The position numbers were made by a program, and so were the translations under genes. Source: Bizionia argentinensis JUB59 (GTDB lineage Bacteria; Bacteroidota; Bacteroidia; Flavobacteriales; Flavobacteriaceae). From it: a stretch of DNA of 64,000 nt. The stretch lies in contig NZ_AFXZ01000047.1 in assembly GCF_000224335.1 (NCBI RefSeq), positions 16,197 through 80,196 of the forward strand, in the 5' to 3' direction. The notes beneath the pieces were generated by a model. The model saw only the letters and a program-made list of their open reading frames with translations, was not told the DNA's origin and searched no databases. Of the stretch, positions 55,606-63,775 are shown piece by piece. How positions within the stretch are numbered: position 1 is the stretch's first letter; every line of letters begins with the position of its first letter.

Positions 55606-56733
55606 ATGACGCAATTAAACTCTATCTACATATCATTAGGAAGCAATCAAGGCGACCGCTTAAAGCATTTGCAAGACGCTGTAAATGCAATTTATAAGCG
55701 CATTGGTAAAATACAGATGATTGCAAAGGTTTATAATACCCCAGCTCTAGGCTTTGATGGCGGCGATTTTTTAAATACCTGTATCATTGTGAATACAGAT
55801 TATCCTGCTGAAACTGTTTTAGAATATTTACAACGAATTGAAATCGAAATGGGGCGTGTACGTAGTCAGAAAACGGAATACGAGTCCCGTATTATCGATT
55901 TGGATATCTTGCTTTATAATGAGGCCGTAATTAATACGGAATCCTTAACAATTCCGCATCCCGAAATGGAAAATAGGCTATTTGTCTTAAAACCTTTAAG
56001 TGAAATTGCTTTAAAAGTGAAGCATCCAGTCCTAGGGAAAACTGTTTCCGAATTGTTGACCATTTGTAATGATGTAAGCGAAGTTGAGCCCATTAATATT
56101 TGGTTGAAAAACCCGAGTAAACAATACAATCTTTCCAATTATAGCTATATCGCGATTGAAGGTAATATTGGCGCCGGAAAAACGAGTTTAGCCACGATGA
56201 TTTCTTCCGATTTTAATGCAAAGCTTATTTTAGAGCGTTTTGCCGATAATGCGTTTTTGCCTAAATTCTATGAAGATGCCAAACGGTATGCTTTTACGCT
56301 TGAAATGAGTTTTCTAGCAGATAGATATCAACAAATTAGTGATGATCTATCGCAATTGGATTTGTTTAAAGATTTTATTGTTAGTGATTACGATATTTAT
56401 AAATCGCTTATATTTTCCAAAATTACCTTGCCAGAAGATGAGTTCAGTCTTTATAGACGTTTATTTTACATGATGTATAAAGATATTGCTAAACCGGAGC
56501 TATATGTTTACTTATATCAAAACACTAAAAGATTACAGGAAAATATTAAACTACGAGGTCGTGAATACGAGCAGAATATTGATGACGATTATCTAGAAAA
56601 AATTAATGCAGGCTATCTTAATTTTTTAAAAAACCAAGACGAACTAAAAGTGAAAATTATCGATATTTCCAATCGGGATTTTGTAAATAGTCGGGAGGAT
56701 TACTTATGGGTATTAAACGAGATTTCTAATTGA
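55606..56733 (+). CDS. folK: Fused HPPK (FolK) and deoxynucleoside kinase
   Basis: Bifunctional protein of 375 residues from the ATG at 55606. Residues about 1-165: HPPK (2-amino-4-hydroxy-6-hydroxymethyldihydropteridine diphosphokinase) with SLGSNQGDR, ALGFDGGDFLN and the Mg2+-binding DLDILLYN, a folate-pathway enzyme. Residues about 180-375: deoxynucleoside-kinase-like domain with Walker A GNIGAGKTS, substrate-region LERFADNAFLPKFYEDA and lid-type RGREYEQNID. The fusion is found in Bacteroidota. A TTG 12 bases upstream is a possible alternative start. Convergent with the TPR gene. Confidence 0.9.
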   Translation: MTQLNSIYISLGSNQGDRLKHLQDAVNAIYKRIGKIQMIAKVYNTPALGFDGGDFLNTCIIVNTDYPAETVLEYLQRIEIEMGRVRSQKTEYESRIIDLDILLYNEAVINTESLTIPHPEMENRLFVLKPLSEIALKVKHPVLGKTVSELLTICNDVSEVEPINIWLKNPSKQYNLSNYSYIAIEGNIGAGKTSLATMISSDFNAKLILERFADNAFLPKFYEDAKRYAFTLEMSFLADRYQQISDDLSQLDLFKDFIVSDYDIYKSLIFSKITLPEDEFSLYRRLFYMMYKDIAKPELYVYLYQNTKRLQENIKLRGREYEQNIDDDYLEKINAGYLNFLKNQDELKVKIIDISNRDFVNSREDYLWVLNEISN

Positions 56734-56765
56734 TTTGCCTTTAAAAATAAAATTCTCGATACAAA

Positions 56766-56779
56766 CCGATAAAAATCGG
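56766..56779. repeat. Short hairpin between convergent genes
   Basis: Arms CCGAT and ATCGG with AAAA loop, in the 102-base gap after folK-dNK. No T-run follows, so it is not a normal terminator. It resembles a small palindromic repeat. Confidence 0.35.
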
Positions 56780-56835
56780 AATGCACCAAGAATTTCTAAA
56801 TTGAGCAAATAATAAAAATGGCTTTCCTGAAAGAA

Positions 56836-57285
56836 TTAAATGCTGCTCAATTCGTTTTGTAATCTTTTAAATACGTCTTCAGTATTAACTTTAGCGCCTC
56901 CTGTTTTTTCTGTGAATTGAAAATAAGTTAGAGTAGCGCGTTTTAATTCCGATTCAATTTGATTTTGATTCTTCTTCTTCTTTAGACTCATTAAATGTAG
57001 AAGAAAATAAATATTCTGCTTTAATAAGTTGTCCGCTTCTTTAATATCGCCTAGTTCTTCATAAGTATTAGCCATGTTGTTAATGGAAATAATATAGAGT
57101 TGTACGTAGGGAATGCCTAAATTCTGACAATTAAAAGCATTGTTATTTAGTACCTCCGCTCGGCATAACGCATCTAGATATCCGGCTAAAGCTTCCTCAT
57201 ATTTACCTTCATTAAACAGCAGGTTTGACGCTTCGGTTTTTATTTTCCAATAGTCCTCTATATGTTGTAAACAGGTGTCACTCAT
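56836..57285 (-). CDS. Small TPR-like protein, function unknown
   Basis: 149 residues from the ATG at 57285 (MSDTCLQHIEDYW), 8 bases after the sodB stop; a further-upstream ATG at 57339 would overlap sodB. Helical TPR-like repeats: LLFNEGKYEEALAGYLDALC (about 24-43) and IISINNMANTYEELGDIKEA (about 64-83), the second with the Tyr/Glu spacing of TPRs. A basic LKKKKNQ segment follows. Likely co-transcribed with sodB. No assignable function. Confidence 0.7.
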   Translation of the reverse strand: MSDTCLQHIEDYWKIKTEASNLLFNEGKYEEALAGYLDALCRAEVLNNNAFNCQNLGIPYVQLYIISINNMANTYEELGDIKEADNLLKQNIYFLLHLMSLKKKKNQNQIESELKRATLTYFQFTEKTGGAKVNTEDVFKRLQNELSSI

Positions 57286-57293
57286 AGCGATTT

Positions 57294-57896
57294 TTATTTT
57301 AAATTCTTGTTGGCAAAATCCCAATTTACTACATCCCAAAAGGCTTCCACAAATTTTGGACGGGCATTTCTATAGTCTATATAGTACGCGTGTTCCCAAA
57401 CGTCTAGGGTTAGTACCGGGGTTTTGTTTTCGGTTAACGGTTTGTAGGCATCTTTCATAGGAATGATTTCTAATTTCCTAGTTTCATTGTCCTGTGCTAG
57501 CCAAGCCCATCCGGCTCCAAATAATTTGGTGGCTGTATCTGAAAACTGATTTTGAAAATTTTCAAAACCTCCAAAATCTCTGTCAATAAGTTGTTTAATG
57601 TTTCCTTCTGGAGATTTTCCGCCGTCTGGAGACAAGCAGTGCCAAAAGAAACTATGGTTCCAATGTTGGGCGGCATTATTGAATAATCCAGTATTCTGAT
57701 TTTGTTTGGCTTGCTTAATAATGTGTTCCACGCTAGCGTCAGCCAAAGGTGTGTCTTTCACTAGATTATTTAAATTATTTACATAGGCTGCGTGATGTTT
57801 GCCGTAATGATAATTAAAAGTCTCTTCGGAAATAATAGGATTTAATGCGTCTATTTGATACGGTAAGTCAGGTAGCTCTAAAGTAATATCAATCAT
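57294..57896 (-). CDS. sodB: Superoxide dismutase, Fe type
   Basis: Converts superoxide to O2 and H2O2 in the cytoplasm. 200 residues from the ATG at 57896 (MIDITLELPDLPYQ); a further-upstream ATG at 57923 adds nine residues of weak similarity. Metal-ligand His and Asp are in HYGKHHAAYV (about 26-35), AQHWNHSFFWHCL, and LDVWEHAYYIDYRN. The Gln of AAQHWNH in the N-terminal half marks the Fe form. The TPR gene follows 8 bases later. Confidence 0.94.
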   Translation of the reverse strand: MIDITLELPDLPYQIDALNPIISEETFNYHYGKHHAAYVNNLNNLVKDTPLADASVEHIIKQAKQNQNTGLFNNAAQHWNHSFFWHCLSPDGGKSPEGNIKQLIDRDFGGFENFQNQFSDTATKLFGAGWAWLAQDNETRKLEIIPMKDAYKPLTENKTPVLTLDVWEHAYYIDYRNARPKFVEAFWDVVNWDFANKNLK

Positions 57897-58537
57897 GTAT
57901 CTCAATTTTAAATTTATACTCATTATGGACGGGTTTGCAAGCTATTTAGAAATGAATTACAGTTTCTGAAATTCTTATGAGAAACTAATTTCCGATTTTT
58001 AAATAAATACAGAACCATCCTATCTGTTAAGCAAATATACTAAATTAGATGACACGAACAAATTATTTAGATTAGTCTAAATTATTAAATTAAGCAATAA
58101 ATGTTTTTACTCCAGTTTTTGAGGATTATTTGGAATTTGTTTTGCTAGAATTTTTTAAATGAAATACACACAGGATATTGATACCTCCCAAAAATTTAGT
58201 CTGAACTATTGGCGAAGATTAGACGTTCTCTATTTTAGTTATTTGTTGAAAATAGAAAAGATTGTTTACTGGTTTTAGTCTAATTTACAGAGGATTTAAA
58301 ACCTCCCAAATTCACTAGTTTTCTAAAATGTATTCAAGATGTGTATCAAAGGAGAGGATGCTTAATGGATTCTTTTTTACTAAAGCTGGGTTTTAAATAA
58401 AAAAAAGATATTATCTAAATAGGTAGACAATATCTTTTGTATAATGTTTATTAAGATATATTAAAAAATGATAGGTATCTAGTTAATTAGACTGTAAAAC
58501 TAAATAAAATGTTACTCATTATTTATGGTCTTAGAAC
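57897..58537. other. 641-base non-coding region after sodB start
   Basis: No credible coding sequence. It contains repeated short motifs: ACCTCCCAAA at 58183-58192 and 58301-58310, and a TTAGTCTAA-type motif at 58072-58080, 58196-58205, 58273-58285 with an inverted copy near 58218-58225. The end holds a terminator for the upstream-strand roadblock genes. Its function is unknown. Confidence 0.5.
58403..58438 (-). terminator. Terminator after the roadblock-like pair
   Basis: Minus-strand hairpin: 10-base-pair stem (58403-58412 with 58429-58438), with inner pairs after one mismatch, and a T-run on the minus strand, 100 bases past the gene stop. Confidence 0.65.
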
Positions 58538-58915
58538 TTAAGAAAGTTCTGCAACGATATCTTTCTTATATTTTTTAAGAAGCGCTCTAGTCATTCCCAT
58601 ATTAGCTTTTGAAGAATCAACAGCTAAATAAATGAAATACTCACGATTTTCGGAGATATCTATCATGTGAATTTGATTGTTAAGCGTAATAATAATATCT
58701 TGTATTTGAGAATCTAATCCCAAAGCTTCTATGGCGTTGTACTTTGCCTTAGCAACTTCTAAATTGTAAGCAGAGGCTATTTCTGGATCGAAATTCTCAT
58801 CTGCTGAATCAGATACGTAGCAGACACCCGAGCTTACTTCTGTTACTGTAACTGCTATGTAACCTGGGACATTGGCTCTAACATCTTTTGTGAATTGTTC
58901 TAAAAAGTTTGACAT
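58538..58915 (-). CDS. Roadblock/LC7-like protein (distal of pair)
   Basis: 125 residues, no signal peptide. Layout suggests the roadblock fold: N-terminal helix (NFLEQFTKDVRANVPG), strands AVTVTEVSSGVCYVS, central helix NLEVAKAKYNAIEALGL, then strands IIITLNNQIHMIDIS and YFIYLAVDSSKANMGM with a final Lys-rich helix (ALLKKYKKDIV). Such domains typically dimerise and regulate small GTPases such as MglA. No GTPase is nearby, and sequence similarity is only by pattern. It lies 20 bases downstream of a second gene with the same apparent fold. Confidence 0.6.
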   Translation of the reverse strand: MSNFLEQFTKDVRANVPGYIAVTVTEVSSGVCYVSDSADENFDPEIASAYNLEVAKAKYNAIEALGLDSQIQDIIITLNNQIHMIDISENREYFIYLAVDSSKANMGMTRALLKKYKKDIVAELS

Positions 58916-58935
58916 AATTTTTATTTGCTATTAAT

Positions 58936-59253
58936 TTAGTTATTATTTATTGAATTCATATACTTAAGTAGTAACCCAAACTTAGATGGATTATCAGATG
59001 CTATAAGTACAATGGCGCCTGAATCTAATCTGTTGACTATAATGACATTTTCAGATGATCGTGCGATTAATTGTTCTAGGTTGCTGCCTGTTATATCGTT
59101 TAGTAAATCATGACACATAGAGAATGCAGTTTGGGTCATTAAAGCAAAGTTTTTAGCATGCTTCATGTCCGTGGCATCTGTAATACTACCATCTTTATCA
59201 GCGATAATAACAATATTTGCTCCTGTTTCTTCTGTTATTTTTTCTATGTTCAT
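58936..59253 (-). CDS. Roadblock/LC7-like protein (proximal of pair)
   Basis: 105 residues from the ATG at 59253; the open frame runs on for 56 codons upstream but those residues are Thr/Lys-rich and not protein-like in codon pattern. The sequence fits the roadblock pattern: strand ANIVIIADKDGSITDA, helix MTQTAFSMCHDLLND, strand NVIIVNRLDSGAIVLIASD and final helix KFGLLLKYMNSI. The Asp/Gly-rich DKDGS turn and GAIVLIA strand resemble MglB-type folds. It starts 20 bases upstream of the other copy and likely shares its transcript. Confidence 0.6.
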   Translation of the reverse strand: MNIEKITEETGANIVIIADKDGSITDATDMKHAKNFALMTQTAFSMCHDLLNDITGSNLEQLIARSSENVIIVNRLDSGAIVLIASDNPSKFGLLLKYMNSINNN

Positions 59254-59299
59254 TTTTGGTCTTTTAGGGCAATTAGAATGGTGTTCAATTTTGGGGCTG

Positions 59300-59307
59300 C
59301 AAAAATA
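59300..59307 (-). promoter_or_regulatory. Putative -7 box for the roadblock-like pair
   Basis: Minus-strand TATTTTTG, 46 bases before the ATG at 59253. The -33 region has no clear TTG. Confidence 0.4.
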
Positions 59308-59401
59308 ACGATTTAAAATTGTTAAGTCAGGAGTTTTTGAAGTTTTAGTTGTAAGTAACGTTTTTGTCGTTGAAAGGATTATGAGTTTGTAGGTTATATT
59401 G

Positions 59402-59409
59402 TATTTTTG
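59402..59409 (+). promoter_or_regulatory. Putative -7 box for the coiled-coil gene
   Basis: TATTTTTG, 18 bases before the ATG at 59428; divergent from the minus-strand box about 100 bases away. Confidence 0.4.
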
Positions 59410-59427
59410 CCGCCCAAACATTCAATT

Positions 59428-59928
59428 ATGCAACTGAAGGAAATGTCTGATATAGAATTATCGGAAACTTTAAAAGAAAGAAGAAAGAGGTTTGACTCTT
59501 ACAGAGTGGGCTCTGAAATTTTTATCAAAGAAGATAAAGAGCAACTCAATAAATATGAAGCTATTGTTAGAGAGAAAGTAGAAGCTATAGAGAGGCAGAG
59601 AGTGGAATCTCTTATTGAACAAAAAATAGTAACGGTAGTTGAACAAGAAGAAGAACAGGAGATAGAAGATGCTGTTGCTGTAGAGGAAGAGGTTGCAGAG
59701 AAGCAGAGGAGCGGATTCATGGGCTTATTTAAACAAAAACCCAAAGCTGTTGTTGCGGAAGTGACTCAAGATAAAAACAGTGATGGCCAAGTTGAAAAGG
59801 AGCAAGCTGAAATTAAAGAAATTGAGAACGCTAATGAAGACGAATCGCTTTTTCCAGGTGCTGTGGAAGCTACAAAATCATACAATACACGTATGAAAGA
59901 AGGGTATTTCGGAAAACGTCGCCGATAA
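59428..59928 (+). CDS. Charged coiled-coil protein with conserved-looking C-terminus, function unknown
   Basis: 166 residues from the ATG at 59428 (a TTG at 59407 would add seven). Residues about 1-90 are a Glu/Lys/Arg/Gln-rich coiled coil (KERRKRFDSYRVGSEIF, REKVEAIERQRVE). A middle Glu-rich linker includes MGLFKQKPK. The C-terminal ESLFPGAVEATKSYNTRM and EGYFGKRRR look well defined, unlike the low-complexity middle. No signal or membrane segment. Divergent from the roadblock-like pair; a shared regulatory region suggests a functional link, but none is shown. Confidence 0.6.
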   Translation: MQLKEMSDIELSETLKERRKRFDSYRVGSEIFIKEDKEQLNKYEAIVREKVEAIERQRVESLIEQKIVTVVEQEEEQEIEDAVAVEEEVAEKQRSGFMGLFKQKPKAVVAEVTQDKNSDGQVEKEQAEIKEIENANEDESLFPGAVEATKSYNTRMKEGYFGKRRR

Positions 59929-59943
59929 GATTAAAGAAGTTTA

Positions 59944-59991
59944 AAAAGACCTCAATATCAAAATGAATTTATTTAGATATTGAGGTCTTTT
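59944..59991. terminator. Bidirectional terminator between the coiled-coil and TrmH-type genes
   Basis: 16-base-pair stem (59944-59959 with 59976-59991) around a 16-base loop, with A-run and T-run at the ends. Serves the convergent plus and minus genes. Confidence 0.8.
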
Positions 59992-60017
59992 GTGTTGAAG
60001 CTGGCCGTGTTATTAAG

Positions 60018-60551
60018 CTATCTTACTTTTAGTTTAGAGAAAATATCCCAAACTACCACACCACAACTCACCGAGATATTTAAAGAGTGTTTGGTGCCAA
60101 ATTGGGGGATTTCTAAAACCACATCACTCGCATTAACCACATCTTGCGCCACGCCTTTTACTTCGTTTCCAAAAACTAAAGCATATGTCGTGTTAATTTG
60201 TGGATTAAATTCGTTGAGCATTGTGGCGTTTTCAGCTTGTTCAATGGCACAAATTTGTACGTTTTCAGCCTTAAGTTTTGTTATGAGATCCAAAGTGTTT
60301 TTGGCGTATTCCCAAGCAACCGTATCGGTGCTTCCCAAAGCTGTTTTATGAATATCTTTATGTGGCGGCTGCGCAGTAATGCCACACAAGTAAATTTTTT
60401 CAATTAAAAAGGCATCCGATGTTCTAAACACCGAACCAATGTTATTCAGACTCCTAATATTATCCAGAATAATAATTATAGGTGTTTTTTTTGTGTCTTT
60501 AAATTCATCGACACTTAATCGGTCTAACTCGCTGTTCTTTAATTTCCGCAT
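60018..60551 (-). CDS. TrmH/SpoU family RNA methyltransferase
   Basis: SPOUT-class methyltransferase of 177 residues that 2'-O-methylates ribose in tRNA or rRNA using SAM. Motif 1: LDNIRSLNNIGSVFRTSDAF (about 29-48, with the catalytic Arg and Asn); motif 2: ALVFGNEVKGV (about 123-133); motif 3: IPQFGTKHSLNISVSCGV (about 148-165), forming the trefoil knot. No N-terminal extension, so target specificity is unclear. Convergent with the coiled-coil gene through a terminator. Confidence 0.92.
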   Translation of the reverse strand: MRKLKNSELDRLSVDEFKDTKKTPIIIILDNIRSLNNIGSVFRTSDAFLIEKIYLCGITAQPPHKDIHKTALGSTDTVAWEYAKNTLDLITKLKAENVQICAIEQAENATMLNEFNPQINTTYALVFGNEVKGVAQDVVNASDVVLEIPQFGTKHSLNISVSCGVVVWDIFSKLKVR

Positions 60552-60632
60552 GTTAATTTCTTGATATAATTGTAAATAACTTATAGTTAGGTGGCTTTAA
60601 AAGCCCTAAATAAAGAAGTACTTTAGCAATCC

Positions 60633-60640
60633 TATATTTG
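60633..60640 (+). promoter_or_regulatory. Putative -7 box for mutS
   Basis: TATATTTG, 33 bases before the mutS TTG. The -33 element is not obvious. Confidence 0.4.
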
Positions 60641-60673
60641 AGGCAAAAGTAACATATAAAAATCAGTTAGACG

Positions 60674-63289
60674 TTGGCAAAAAAAGCAAAAAAGGAAACA
60701 CCGTTAATGAAACAGTATAATGCTATCAAGGCGAAATATCCTGATGCCTTGCTATTGTTTCGTGTGGGCGATTTTTATGAAACGTTTGGAGCAGATGCCG
60801 TTAAAACCGCTGGAATCCTCGGGATTATTTTAACTAAACGTGGCGCTGGAAGTGATAGTGAAACTGAATTAGCAGGTTTTCCGCACCATTCTCTAAATAC
60901 GTATTTACCAAAGCTTGTAAAAGCGGGTGAGCGTGTGGCAATCTGTGATCAACTTGAAGACCCAAAGCAAACCAAAAACATAGTAAAGCGTGGTGTTACG
61001 GAATTAGTCACACCTGGTGTTGCTTTAAATGATGAGGTTTTGAAATCTAAATCAAACAATTTTTTATGTTCGGTTTATTTCGGAAAACTACACATTGGGA
61101 TTTCATTTTTAGATATTTCTACAGGCGAATTTTTAACCTCTCAAGGAAACGCCGAGTATATTGATAAATTACTTCAAAATTTTAATCCGAGTGAAGTGCT
61201 CGTTTCAAAACAAAAACGATTGCATTTTAATGAAACATTCGGGCCAGATTTTCACACGTATTATTTAGAAGATTGGGTCTATCAAACCGATTATGCTAAT
61301 GAAACTTTGATTAAGCATTTCGACACGAAAACGTTAAAAGGTTTTGGAATTGAAGACTTACATGAGGGAATTATCGCTTCTGGTGCTATTTTGCATTATT
61401 TGGACGAAACCCGACACAATAAGTTGCAACATATAACAGCCATCAGCAGAATTGCTGAAAATGATTATGTGTGGATGGATAGATTTACTATTAGAAACCT
61501 AGAACTTTATCATTCTACCAACAATAATGCAGTAACGCTATTACAGGTAATTGATAAAACTATTTCACCAATGGGCGGCCGATTGCTGAAACGCTGGTTG
61601 GCATTGCCATTAAAAGATGTGGCTAAAATTAAGCAACGTCATGAGGTGGTTGATTTTTTAAGTAAAAACAAGCCCACGCTTCATAAAGTTCAAAGTCATA
61701 TTAAGCAAATTGGCGATTTAGAGCGCTTAATTTCTAAAATAGCCACTAGTAAAGTGAATCCGCGTGAGGTTATTCAACTTAAAAATTCTTTGGAAGCCAT
61801 CGTGCCAATTAAGGAAATTGCTTCTGGGTGTGATAATGATGCTTTAAAAGTTATTGGCGATACACTTCAAAGTTGTGAAGGACTTCGCAATAAAATAAAA
61901 GAAACCTTAATTGAAGAGGCGCCGGTAAGTGTTTTGAAAGGTTTTACTATAGCGAAAGGTTTCTCGGAAGAATTGGATGAACTTAGAGGATTATCTTCTA
62001 CTGGGAAAGGCTATTTGGATACTATGCTGAAACGTGAAAGTGAGCGCACGGGAATTACCTCTCTTAAAATAGCCTCCAATAATGTGTTTGGTTATTATAT
62101 TGAAGTCCGAAATACGCACAAAGATAAAGTGCCGGAAGAATGGATTCGTAAGCAAACGTTGGTGAATGCCGAACGATATATAACCGAAGAGCTCAAGGAA
62201 TACGAATCTAAAATTTTAGGCGCTGAAGAACGTATTTTAGCAATCGAGCAGCAGTTATTTGCTGATTTAATCCTGTGGATGACACAATACATCAAGCCTG
62301 TTCAGCAAAATGCTTTTTTAATTGGGCAGTTGGATTGCTTATGTGGTTTTGCTCAATTGGCCATGGATAATAATTATGTGTATCCGGATATAGATGATTC
62401 TTTCGATTTAGAAATCAAAGATGGTCGTCACCCAGTTATTGAAAAGCAGTTGCCACCAAGTGAAGTTTATATTGCTAATGATGTGTTTTTAGATCGTGAT
62501 AAGCAACAAATTATAATGATTACTGGGCCAAACATGTCTGGTAAATCTGCTATTTTACGTCAAACGGCTTTAATTGTCTTGTTAGCGCAAACAGGAAGTT
62601 TTGTACCCGCTAAATCCGCAAGGATTGGTTTGGTTGATAAAATATTTACACGCGTTGGTGCGAGTGATAATATATCTATGGGCGAATCGACCTTTATGGT
62701 TGAAATGAATGAAACGGCATCCATCCTAAATAACCTTTCTGAACGCAGTTTGGTGCTTTTAGATGAAATAGGCCGAGGCACGAGTACTTATGATGGTATT
62801 TCCATTGCTTGGGCTATTAGCGAGTATTTGCATGAGCATCCAGCAAAAGCCAAGACGTTATTTGCAACGCATTATCATGAGTTGAATGAGATGACCGAAA
62901 CCTTTGAGCGTATTAAAAACTTTAATGTGTCGGTAAAAGAGTTAAAAGACAATGTTTTGTTTTTACGAAAATTAGTTCCTGGAGGTAGTGAACATAGTTT
63001 TGGTATTCACGTTGCAAAAATGGCAGGTATGCCACAACAAGTATTAAACCGAGCCAATAAAATTTTAAAAAAGCTTGAAAAATCACATTCTAGTGAAGAA
63101 TTGACTGATAAAGTGAAAAATTTGAAAGATGACGACATGCAGTTGAGTTTTTTCAATTTAGACGATCCATTATTAGAAAATATAAAAGAAGAAATTTTAC
63201 ATATTGATATTGACACACTTACACCAGTGGAAGCGCTTATGAAACTCAATGAAATTAAGCGAATGTTGGTCAAAAAAAAGCAAGTTTAA
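60674..63289 (+). CDS. mutS: DNA mismatch repair protein MutS
   Basis: Mismatch-recognition ATPase of 871 residues. The mismatch-wedge motif is in [13 protein letters not shown] (Phe and Glu of GDFYETF, about 27-39); connector, lever and clamp domains follow; the C-terminal ATPase has Walker [10 protein letters not shown] (about 617-625), Walker [16 protein letters not shown] (about 695-709) and the His switch in FATHYHEL. Start is TTG at 60674: it gives the usual [15 protein letters not shown] opening, and no ATG precedes it in frame. Followed by a tRNA operon. Confidence 0.97.
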   Translation: MAKKAKKETPLMKQYNAIKAKYPDALLLFRVGDFYETFGADAVKTAGILGIILTKRGAGSDSETELAGFPHHSLNTYLPKLVKAGERVAICDQLEDPKQTKNIVKRGVTELVTPGVALNDEVLKSKSNNFLCSVYFGKLHIGISFLDISTGEFLTSQGNAEYIDKLLQNFNPSEVLVSKQKRLHFNETFGPDFHTYYLEDWVYQTDYANETLIKHFDTKTLKGFGIEDLHEGIIASGAILHYLDETRHNKLQHITAISRIAENDYVWMDRFTIRNLELYHSTNNNAVTLLQVIDKTISPMGGRLLKRWLALPLKDVAKIKQRHEVVDFLSKNKPTLHKVQSHIKQIGDLERLISKIATSKVNPREVIQLKNSLEAIVPIKEIASGCDNDALKVIGDTLQSCEGLRNKIKETLIEEAPVSVLKGFTIAKGFSEELDELRGLSSTGKGYLDTMLKRESERTGITSLKIASNNVFGYYIEVRNTHKDKVPEEWIRKQTLVNAERYITEELKEYESKILGAEERILAIEQQLFADLILWMTQYIKPVQQNAFLIGQLDCLCGFAQLAMDNNYVYPDIDDSFDLEIKDGRHPVIEKQLPPSEVYIANDVFLDRDKQQIIMITGPNMSGKSAILRQTALIVLLAQTGSFVPAKSARIGLVDKIFTRVGASDNISMGESTFMVEMNETASILNNLSERSLVLLDEIGRGTSTYDGISIAWAISEYLHEHPAKAKTLFATHYHELNEMTETFERIKNFNVSVKELKDNVLFLRKLVPGGSEHSFGIHVAKMAGMPQQVLNRANKILKKLEKSHSSEELTDKVKNLKDDDMQLSFFNLDDPLLENIKEEILHIDIDTLTPVEALMKLNEIKRMLVKKKQV

Positions 63290-63319
63290 AATAAAAAGAA
63301 TAATTTTTCAAAAAAGGCA

Positions 63320-63348
63320 TTGGAATTCATATAAATATTTTAAATTTG
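63320..63348 (+). promoter_or_regulatory. Promoter of the tRNA-Gly/tRNA-Leu operon
   Basis: TTG (63320-63322), an 18-base spacer, TAAATTTG (63341-63348), 38 bases before the tRNA-Gly 5' end. Full Bacteroidota-type match in the gap after mutS. Confidence 0.65.
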
Positions 63349-63386
63349 CAACCGCAATAGAGATATTGTAAGTTCATATAAAGACT

Positions 63387-63458
63387 GCGAAAGTAGCTCA
63401 GGGGTAGAGCATCACCTTGCCAAGGTGGAGGTCGTGGGTTCAAATCCCATCTTTCGCT
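63387..63458 (+). tRNA. tRNA-Gly (GCC anticodon)
   Basis: Complete cloverleaf: acceptor GCGAAAG with CTTTCGC, D-stem GCTC/GAGC, anticodon loop TTGCCAA giving GCC, T-arm with GTGGG TTCAAAT CCCAT (one G-T pair). Discriminator T, no encoded CCA. First gene of a two-tRNA unit. Confidence 0.95.
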
Positions 63459-63507
63459 CTATTTTTTATTTATTACCAATTTGATTACAACGTCGTGTAG
63501 TCAATAA

Positions 63508-63591
63508 GCTGAAGTGGTGGAATTGGTAGACACGTTGGACTTAAAATCCAATGTCCATTAGGACGTACGGGTTCAAGTCCCGTCTTCAGTA
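63508..63591 (+). tRNA. tRNA-Leu (TAA anticodon)
   Basis: Acceptor GCTGAAG pairs with CTTCAGT (one G-T pair), discriminator A. Anticodon loop CTTAAAA gives TAA, reading UUA. A long variable arm (around GTCCATTAGGAC) fits a type II tRNA, as expected for Leu. It is 49 bases after tRNA-Gly and is followed by a terminator. Confidence 0.95.
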
Positions 63592-63597
63592 CAGATG

Positions 63598-63627
63598 AAA
63601 AGTCGAAACGAAAGTTTCGACTTTTTT
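63598..63627 (+). terminator. Terminator of the tRNA operon
   Basis: 12-base-pair stem (63598-63609 with 63614-63625) closed by a GAAA tetraloop, followed by T residues. Begins 6 bases after the tRNA-Leu end. Confidence 0.88.
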
Positions 63628-63628
63628 G

Positions 63629-63673
63629 TTTTAAAAATATGCGGAAAGCGCGCTTTCCAGCATATTTTTAAAA
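63629..63673. repeat. Long hairpin at the head of the repeat array
   Basis: About 20 base pairs with one bulged A: arms 63629-63648 and 63653-63673, loop CGCG. The right arm is the first part of the 96-base direct repeat; the left arm has no partner copy before the second repeat. Confidence 0.6.
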
Positions 63674-63748
63674 TAAAAAAGCAATCCATATTTTTGGATT
63701 GACTTTTCTCAAGATGTTGATATGGGAATGGGCGGAGCCAATTCCCAT
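63653..63748. repeat. Tandem direct repeat, copy 1
   Basis: A 96-base unit repeated 123 bases later with about five mismatches. It contains two hairpins: CAATCCA/TGGATTG flanked by A-run and T-rich sequence, and a TGGGAAT-type stem with core GGC-GGA-GCC. Non-coding. Confidence 0.75.
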
Positions 63749-63775
63749 TATTATTATTATTATCTAAAGCTTCTA

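Noticed and set aside
58181..58310. CRISPR-like spacing of the ACCTCCCAAA motif
   Set aside because: Only two copies and no uniform repeat-spacer pattern; no cas genes.
59254..59421. N-terminal extension of the proximal roadblock-like gene
   Set aside because: The extended frame overlaps the divergent promoter region and the start of the plus-strand gene; composition is Thr/Lys-rich and not protein-like.
63747..63762. ATT microsatellite as a possible phase-variation tract
   Set aside because: It is not in a coding or promoter region that I can recognise; listed only as part of the repeat region.
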